Below are positions 58,903 through 64,000 of a stretch of DNA of 64,000 nucleotides, piece after piece (position 1 is the stretch's first letter; every line of letters starts with the position of its first letter). A program made the position numbers and the translations under genes. The stretch is taken from the NCBI RefSeq assembly GCF_024648825.1, contig NZ_JANBBE010000004.1, positions 470,799 to 534,798 on the forward strand, written 5' to 3'. This stretch comes from Lentzea californiensis (GTDB taxonomy: Bacteria; Actinomycetota; Actinomycetes; Mycobacteriales; Pseudonocardiaceae). Under the pieces are notes generated by a model, which saw nothing but the letters and a program-made list of their open reading frames with translations, did no database searches and was not told the DNA's origin.

Positions 58903-58916
58903 TGACAGCGTTTTCA
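58903..58916 (-). promoter_or_regulatory. LacI-type operator-like site ahead of the GH3 gene
   Basis: Plus strand TGACAGCGTTTTCA (minus TGAAAACGCTGTCA) is close to the LacI/GalR palindrome TGAAARCGYTTTCA with the central CG. It lies 90 bases before the start, in the 121-base gap after the AAA gene. A sugar-responsive repressor is likely; none is encoded nearby. Confidence 0.55.
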
Positions 58917-58934
58917 TGCTGGTGAAACGCCTGT

Positions 58935-60326
58935 TCAGCCGCCCAGGATCGTGCGCGTCAGCAACTGTTTTTCGTCCGTCATCTCAGCCAATGCGGCCGA
59001 AATCGTCGGTTCGTCGAGCCGGACGCGCTCCACGCCGGGTTGCTCGTCCAACGCGAGCAGCGTCGCCCGCCGCACGAGCTCCTTCACGAAGGACGCCGTG
59101 ACGCCCTCGCTCGCTGCCACGATCGCCGAGGCGTCCGGAAGATCGAGATCCGTGCGGGACGCGTAGAGCCGCAGCAGCCGTTCGCGAGCCTCCGCATCGG
59201 GTAACGGCACGTGCGTGGCGAGGTCGATCCGGCCGGGCCGCTGGGCGAGGGCCTGCTCCATCACGTCCACGCGGTTCGTGGTGAGCACGAACGTCACGTC
59301 CGCCTCGGAACCGACGCCGTCCATCTCGTTCAGCAGCTCGAACAGCGCCGGGTTGCCGAACTCGGTGTGCCGCCGGTCCTCCGCGATCAGGTCGACGTCC
59401 TCGACGACCACCACGGACGGCGCGAGCTTCCGCGCCATCGACGTCGCCACCTTCAGGAGTTTGAACATCGCGATGCCGCTCAGCACGATCACCGTCGTGG
59501 ACTCCAGCCGTCCCATCAGGTACCGGATCGTGTGCGTCTTGCCGGTGCCGGGCGGGCCGTGGAGCAGCAGTCCGCGTTTCAGGTGTTGCCCGTGTGCTCT
59601 CAGCCGTGCGCTTTGTTCTGCCGTGCGCACGACGTGGCGTTCGATGGCGTCGAGCACGCCCTCTGGCAGAACGACGTCCTCAGGCCGCAACGACGGTCTC
59701 GGCAGGAACGTGAGGAGCTGGTTGCGCCGGTGCTCGCTCAGCCCGAACGCCATCACCTTGCCCTGGAACAGGTTGTGGCGGGCGATGTGTCCTTCGACCG
59801 CCTCGCGCGTGGCCGTCGCTATCTCTCGCGACCCCGCCAGCACCTGCAGCGAACACTGGGAATCGCAGTCCTCGCCCGGACCCTGCAGCGCGATCACCAC
59901 CGGGTCGCCGTCCGGTGACCGCGAGAGGACCAGTCCGAGCTGCACCGCCTCGACCGCGGTGTCCGGGCCGGTGGCCACCGTCGCGTAGTCGACGGGACCG
60001 AGCCCGAAGCTGCCGTCGTGGACCGCCCCGCTCAACATGTCCACGAGGTACTGGAACGCGCGCTTCCCCGCTATGCCGAACCACTCCGACCCCGGGGAGT
60101 GCTCGGCGACGTACGTTTCGATCCCGCGGTGGACGTTGACGTGTTCCCAGGCCATGAACTTGGCCGTGACCGTGGGAACCCGTGCCATCGGAATGCCTAT
60201 GTGCCCGGATACCTTCCGGACCAGCGTCGACTCCGCGCCGTCGGAGACCAGTTTCCTGGCCTCCTCCAGCAACCCCTGCAGAGCCGACGCGAGCGATCGT
60301 GCGTCAGATGTGTGGAGATCCGTCAT
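58935..60326 (-). CDS. AAA+ ATPase, third gene of the SPFH operon
   Basis: 463 residues. Residues 1-210 form a unique N-domain without a recognised family. The AAA+ module follows: Walker A LLLHGPPGTGKTHTIRYL (257-264), Walker B VVVVEDVDLI (305-312), sensor 1 FVLTTNRVDV, arginine finger region AQRPGRIDLATHVPLPD, then a small helical lid (EGVTASFVKELVRRATLLAL). It lacks an attached protease. SPFH proteins such as HflK/C work with an AAA+ protein (FtsH), so a membrane-linked remodelling role is plausible. It starts 17 bases after the RHH gene. Confidence 0.88.
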   Translation of the reverse strand: MTDLHTSDARSLASALQGLLEEARKLVSDGAESTLVRKVSGHIGIPMARVPTVTAKFMAWEHVNVHRGIETYVAEHSPGSEWFGIAGKRAFQYLVDMLSGAVHDGSFGLGPVDYATVATGPDTAVEAVQLGLVLSRSPDGDPVVIALQGPGEDCDSQCSLQVLAGSREIATATREAVEGHIARHNLFQGKVMAFGLSEHRRNQLLTFLPRPSLRPEDVVLPEGVLDAIERHVVRTAEQSARLRAHGQHLKRGLLLHGPPGTGKTHTIRYLMGRLESTTVIVLSGIAMFKLLKVATSMARKLAPSVVVVEDVDLIAEDRRHTEFGNPALFELLNEMDGVGSEADVTFVLTTNRVDVMEQALAQRPGRIDLATHVPLPDAEARERLLRLYASRTDLDLPDASAIVAASEGVTASFVKELVRRATLLALDEQPGVERVRLDEPTISAALAEMTDEKQLLTRTILGG

Positions 60327-60343
60327 CGATTCCACCGTACGCA

Positions 60344-60571
60344 CTAACCCTCTGGTCCGGCCTCGGCGTTCTCCTCGGGATTCTTCGGTGGCCTGCCCCG
60401 ACGAGGCATTTTCTTTGCCTCATTGGGCAACCGGCCCGCCTCCGCCAGCGCACGCCGCAGCAGGAACTCGATCTGCGCGTTGGTGCTGCGCAGCTCGTCG
60501 TTCGCCCACCTGCTCAACGCGTCGTGCACCGCCGGATCCAGCCTGAGCAGAACGCTTTTGCGCTCAGCCAT
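60344..60571 (-). CDS. Small ribbon-helix-helix DNA-binding protein
   Basis: 75 residues. ERKSVLLRLDPAVHDALSRWANDELRSTNAQIEFLLRRALAEAG is the RHH fold of Arc/CopG proteins, followed by a Pro/Lys-rich tail (KKMPRRGRPPKNPEEN) resembling an AT-hook-like basic patch (GRPPK). Its ATG overlaps the SPFH stop. It most likely represses its own operon; direct repeats of GATANNACTT, 11 bases apart, precede the operon, a spacing suited to RHH dimers. Confidence 0.8.
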   Translation of the reverse strand: MAERKSVLLRLDPAVHDALSRWANDELRSTNAQIEFLLRRALAEAGRLPNEAKKMPRRGRPPKNPEENAEAGPEG

Positions 60572-61503
60572 CAGGTGTAGAGCGATCCCGCGTTCACCAC
60601 GGGCTGGGTGGATCGGTCACCGCACAGGACGACGAGCAGGTTCGAGACCATCGCCGCCTTGCGCTCCTCGTCGAGGTCGACGACGTTGTGCTCGGCGAGC
60701 CGCTCCAACGCGAGCTCGACCATGCCGACGGCGCCTTCCACGATCCGCGTCCGCGCCGCCACGACCGCGCCGGCCTGCTGCCGCTGCAACATGGCGTGGG
60801 CGATCTCCGGCGCGTACGCGAGGTGGGTGAGCCGCGACTCGATCACCTTCACGCCGGCGGACTGCACGCGTGCCGAGATCTCGATCGCGAGCGTCTCGGT
60901 GATCTCGTCCGCGTTCTCCCGCAGCGACAGACCGGTCTCCTCATGGTTGTCGTACGGGTAGCTGTTCGCGATGTGCCGCACCGCGGTCTCGGTCTGGATG
61001 CCGACGAACCGCACGAAGTCGTCGACCTCGAACCGTGCGCGCGCGGTGTCCTCGACCTGCCACACGACCACGGCCGCGATCTCGATCGGGTTGCCGTCCG
61101 CGTCGTTGACCTTGAGCGTCGCCGTCTCGTGGTTGCGGATCCTGGTCGAGATCTTCTCCCGCGTGGTGAACGGATTCGCCCACCGCAGACCGTCCGTGCG
61201 CACCGTGCCCACGTAACGCCCGAGGAACTGCAGCACCCGCACCTCACCCGGCGCGACGGTGAAGAGCCCCTTCCAGATCAGCGATCCCGCCAGGAACAGC
61301 AAAACCATGATCACGATGATCGCGCCGGACGGGTCACCGCCGTCGGCCGCCGTGCCGATGACGCCGTCGACCAGCAGCCACACGCCCACCGCGAACACCG
61401 CCAATCCCGCGAAGAACACCGGCAGACCCGACAAGTCCCGTGCGCGCTTCTCCCGCACCACCGGTGCAGGCATCTGCACCGTCGTCTCCACTACTGCGCT
61501 CAT
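60571..61503 (-). CDS. SPFH/Band 7 (stomatin/prohibitin-like) membrane protein
   Basis: 310 residues. It starts at ATG 61503 ([16 protein letters not shown]). Two hydrophobic helices ([23 protein letters not shown] and [22 protein letters not shown]) are followed by the SPFH domain: [67 protein letters not shown] ([15 protein letters not shown]), and [27 protein letters not shown] with its coiled coil. SPFH proteins form ring-like membrane domains. It is the first gene of the operon with RHH and AAA+. Confidence 0.92.
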   Translation of the reverse strand: MSAVVETTVQMPAPVVREKRARDLSGLPVFFAGLAVFAVGVWLLVDGVIGTAADGGDPSGAIIVIMVLLFLAGSLIWKGLFTVAPGEVRVLQFLGRYVGTVRTDGLRWANPFTTREKISTRIRNHETATLKVNDADGNPIEIAAVVVWQVEDTARARFEVDDFVRFVGIQTETAVRHIANSYPYDNHEETGLSLRENADEITETLAIEISARVQSAGVKVIESRLTHLAYAPEIAHAMLQRQQAGAVVAARTRIVEGAVGMVELALERLAEHNVVDLDEERKAAMVSNLLVVLCGDRSTQPVVNAGSLYT

Positions 61504-61517
61504 GTGACCCCCTGTCA

Positions 61518-61542
61518 AAGTACTATCTAAGTGATATCACTT
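61518..61542 (-). promoter_or_regulatory. Operator-like direct repeats of the SPFH operon
   Basis: Plus-strand AAGTACTATC (61518-61527) and AAGTGATATC (61529-61538), that is, minus GATANNACTT twice, one helical turn apart. The second extends into the palindrome AAGTGATATCACTT (61529-61542). It lies 15-39 bases before the SPFH ATG, in the promoter shared with the divergent NUDIX gene. Confidence 0.65.
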
Positions 61543-61574
61543 TTCCGGGGTGACCGCCAGTTACGCTGGATCGC

Positions 61575-62009
61575 ATGAGGGCGAAGAAGCAGCGCGTGGC
61601 GGCGTACGGGGTGTGCATCAACGAGCGCGACGAGATCCTGCTGGCGCGCTGGCTTGGCCCAAAGGGCAAACGTTGGATCCTGCCCGGAGGCGGCATCGAC
61701 CACGGCGAGCACCCGTACGACGGGGTCGTCCGGGAGATCGAGGAGGAGACCGGGTACCTCGCCGAGGTGGTCCGCCTGCTCGGCATCGACTCCGAGCTCC
61801 GGGAGGAGCCCGACCGCGACTACCACGCGCTTCGCATCATGTACGAGGTGCGGATCGTCGGTGGCGAGCTGCGCAACGAGGTGGGCGGCACGACGGACCT
61901 CGCCCAGTGGTTCCCCCTCGCAGACATCGGACAACTGGAGCGAGTGCCGTCGCTCGACACTGCCCTTGGTTTGTACCGGACTACCCCACCTGCCGGAATC
62001 TTGCGCTAG
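61575..62009 (+). CDS. NUDIX hydrolase
   Basis: 144 residues. The Nudix box is PGGGIDHGEHPYDGVVREIEEETGYLAEV (Gx5Ex7REUxEExGU). It begins QRVAAYGVCINERDEILLARWLGPKGKRWILPGGG, matching the MutT-like/ADP-sugar group. Its substrate, a nucleoside diphosphate derivative, is unknown. It is divergent from the SPFH operon (71-base gap), and the PL6 lyase follows 43 bases on in the same direction. Confidence 0.92.
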   Translation: MRAKKQRVAAYGVCINERDEILLARWLGPKGKRWILPGGGIDHGEHPYDGVVREIEEETGYLAEVVRLLGIDSELREEPDRDYHALRIMYEVRIVGGELRNEVGGTTDLAQWFPLADIGQLERVPSLDTALGLYRTTPPAGILR

Positions 62010-62052
62010 CTTGGGTCTACCGCCGCCGCGGACCCAACATCGGAGTTGGCGA

Positions 62053-63393
62053 ATGATCCGATCACTGGCCGCAGTCGGCGCGGCCGCCCTGCTGTCGTCC
62101 TTCGTCCACGTACCTGCCTTCGCTGCCGTCGTCGGCGTGTCGGACGTGTCCTCCTTGCAGGCCGCGCTCGACACCGCGCGACCCGGTCAGCGGATCGTGC
62201 TGGCCGACGGCGTGCACGCTCCCGCCGAGCCCATCAAGATCACCACGCCAGGCGTCACCGTCGCCGCGAAGAACGTCGGTCGCACGGTGTTCACGCGGGG
62301 CGGCTTCGAACTCGGGGCCGTTCGAGACGTGACGATCGAAGGCTTCGTCTTCAACGGGAGCAGCACGCTCTCCGTCCCGGTGGAGGCGCAGGCCACGCGC
62401 ATCACCCGGAACACGTACAACGGGAACAAGGACGGCGCCTCGCTCTCCGTCAGCGCCGACGACGTCCAGGTCGACCACAACACGTTCTCGAACCGCAGCA
62501 ACGAGGGCGTCTACCTGCAGATCACCGGTCCGGGCAGTGAGATCGCCAAACGGACCTGGGTGCACCACAACTACTTCTACAACCACAGCTTCACCGGCGC
62601 GAACGGCGGCGAGTCGATCCGGCTCGGCTATAGCCACAAGCAGTCGAAGTCGGCGTACGCGGTCATCGAGCACAACCTGTTCGAGAAGGCGAACGGCGAC
62701 CCGGAGGCGATCTCCGTGAAGGCCTCCGACAACACGGTCCGCTTCAACACGATCCGCGACAGCAAGGGCTACATCGTCCTTCGTCACGGCAACCGCACCA
62801 CCGTCGAGGGCAACCTGCTGTTCGGCAGTGGCGTCCGGTTCCACGGGAACGACCACAAGGTGTTCAACAACTACGTGCAGAACACCGGGGACCGGGCGAT
62901 CGTGTTCGGAAAGGGCTCGGAGACGGACAGCGGCCCGTCCTCCACATCGCACGACCGTCCCGACCGCGTGACGGTCGCGTTCAACACCCTCGTCGGCACG
63001 GGCGCCGTGGTCGACAGCGACACCGGTACTTATGCACCCAAGGACTGCGTGCTCGCGAACAACGTCATCCAGGGCTCGTCGTCGAAGCTGATCGACATGA
63101 TGAGCGGCTCGACCGTGAAGTACGAGGGCAACATCGTGTGGGGCGGCACCGCCGGCATTCCGTCCGGGTACAGGTCCGTGGACCCGAAGCTGGTGCGCGA
63201 CTCGAACGGTCTGTTGCGTCTGGCCTCCGGAAGCCCGGCGGTCGACACCTCGGCCGGCACCTACTCCTATGTGACGCGTGACTTCGACCTGCAGTCGCGC
63301 TCGGGCAAGCCCGATGTCGGGGCCGATGAGCACAACTCTTCTGCGGTGAGGAAGCCGCTGACGAAGGCCGACGTCGGGGTCTCCGCGCCCTGA
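62053..63393 (+). CDS. Secreted PL6-family polysaccharide lyase (chondroitinase-B/alginate-lyase-like)
   Basis: 446 residues with a Sec signal (MIRSLAAVGAAALLSSFVHV, cleavage after PAFA). The right-handed beta-helix opens LQAALDTARPGQRIVLADGVHAPAEPIKITTPGVTV. The PL6 core is IRLGYSHKQSKSAYAVIEHNLFEKANGDPEAISVKASDNTVRFNTIRDSKGYIVLRHGNRTTVEGNLLFG, with the catalytic Lys in ISVKAS and Arg in LRHGNR. Substrate could be alginate, dermatan sulfate or another uronic polymer; the actinobacterial ecology does not decide. GGAG at 62042 is the ribosome site. Confidence 0.85.
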   Translation: MIRSLAAVGAAALLSSFVHVPAFAAVVGVSDVSSLQAALDTARPGQRIVLADGVHAPAEPIKITTPGVTVAAKNVGRTVFTRGGFELGAVRDVTIEGFVFNGSSTLSVPVEAQATRITRNTYNGNKDGASLSVSADDVQVDHNTFSNRSNEGVYLQITGPGSEIAKRTWVHHNYFYNHSFTGANGGESIRLGYSHKQSKSAYAVIEHNLFEKANGDPEAISVKASDNTVRFNTIRDSKGYIVLRHGNRTTVEGNLLFGSGVRFHGNDHKVFNNYVQNTGDRAIVFGKGSETDSGPSSTSHDRPDRVTVAFNTLVGTGAVVDSDTGTYAPKDCVLANNVIQGSSSKLIDMMSGSTVKYEGNIVWGGTAGIPSGYRSVDPKLVRDSNGLLRLASGSPAVDTSAGTYSYVTRDFDLQSRSGKPDVGADEHNSSAVRKPLTKADVGVSAP

Positions 63394-63447
63394 CGAACGC
63401 ATTTGTCCTGGTGACCGCACGTTTCGCGGTCACCAGGACCCCCCGAT

Positions 63448-63593
63448 TTGGAGATCGAAACACCCCCGTGTAATGTTCTCCATGTCAGAGCGACACGGGC
63501 CGGAAAGACAGACCGGAACGAGCCTGGCAAAAACCGGAGAGATAAAGCCTCCTAGAGGCCGATTTGACACCGGCGAGCAAGACCAAATAAGCT
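63448..63593 (+). promoter_or_regulatory. Two candidate promoters of the rrn operon
   Basis: P1: TTGGAG (63448-63453), 17-base spacer, TAATGT (63471-63476). P2: TTGACA (63564-63569), 18-base spacer, TAAGCT (63588-63593). Both fit actinobacterial rrn promoters. The 396-base region 63394-63789 holds no gene; it is the rrn promoter and leader, with lower GC than its surroundings. Confidence 0.7.
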
Positions 63594-63653
63594 TCAGCAA
63601 CACAAGCCCCGGAAGTAAGTCAGCGAAAAGCTGATGTGACTGCGGTGTGCGCG

Positions 63654-63675
63654 TGTTCTTTGAGAACTCAACAGC
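63654..63675 (+). promoter_or_regulatory. rrn leader boxA-type antitermination/processing element
   Basis: TGTTCTTTGAGAACTCAACA at 63654-63673, continuing into GC, is the conserved leader element found before 16S genes in mycobacteria and relatives, with a GTTCT/AGAAC inverted repeat. It allows transcription past terminators inside the rRNA. Confidence 0.8.
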
Positions 63676-63789
63676 GTGCCGAAACACAGCCAGTAATATA
63701 TGAATTACCTCCTCGTCGAGGTAGTTCCTTTGAGGCAAGACTAGATTGATGCCAGACATATTCCGTCTGGAGCGATCAAACACAATCCT

Positions 63790-64000
<211 letters not shown>

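Overview
The window is a GC-rich actinobacterial chromosome segment. GTG and TTG starts are frequent, ATGA stop/start overlaps are common, and codon third positions are strongly G/C. The last ~210 bases are the start of a 16S rRNA gene whose 5' sequence, together with the gene content, points to the family Pseudonocardiaceae (Lentzea/Lechevalieria-like). The genus is inference from memory of 16S sequences, not from a database search.

The backbone is a run of housekeeping genes in an order I recognise from the Mycobacterium tuberculosis Rv2412-Rv2448 region: valS, folC, a DUF4233 membrane protein, ndk, rne, rplU, rpmA, obgE, proB, proA, nadD, rsfS, gpgP-like, octT-like, degV-like, comEA, comEC, holA and rpsT. 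Accessory blocks interrupt it. (1) 4.7-18.5 kb: a type VII secretion satellite group (WXG100-like protein, DUF3558 lipoprotein, PPE-like protein, EspG-like protein), a secreted small protein, a Tat-exported PhoD phosphatase, a hypothetical, a 1799-residue two-enzyme amylopullulanase and a MarR/MFS efflux pair. (2) 19.6-28 kb: a nested palindrome, a GNAT acetyltransferase, a DrrAB-like ABC exporter, a radical SAM protein with its DUF2344 partner, and a subtilisin-like protease that splits that pair. (3) 34.7-44.8 kb, between or beside proB and proA: VOC proteins, an MFS transporter, a hydrolase, an AraC regulator, DUF1772, two cytochromes P450 and a RecQ helicase fused to a phosphoribosyltransferase motif. 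(4) 52-63.4 kb: a small protein overlapping comEC, threonine synthase under a SAM-I riboswitch, a methyltransferase, a GH3 glucosidase, an SPFH-RHH-AAA+ operon, a NUDIX hydrolase and a PL6-type lyase. An rrn promoter region and the 16S start close the window.

Functional themes: translation and RNA turnover (valS, rne, rplU, rpmA, obgE, rsfS, rpsT, 16S); proline and threonine synthesis (proB, proA, thrC); NAD and folate synthesis (nadD, folC); DNA uptake and replication (comEA, comEC, holA, recQ); secreted polysaccharide degradation (amylopullulanase, GH3, PL6), the first two preceded by LacI-type operator-like sites; methylglucose-lipopolysaccharide related genes (gpgP, octT); and drug or lipid export (MFS, ABC).

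The most notable non-coding or structural signals are the SAM-I riboswitch ahead of thrC, a hairpin that can bury the ribosome-binding site of the GH3 gene, repeated operator halves ahead of the amylopullulanase, the MarR/MFS pair and the SPFH operon, two long inverted repeats (after ndk and in front of recQ), and an apparently lost stop codon at the end of comEC. I see no CRISPR array, tRNA, transposase or prophage gene.
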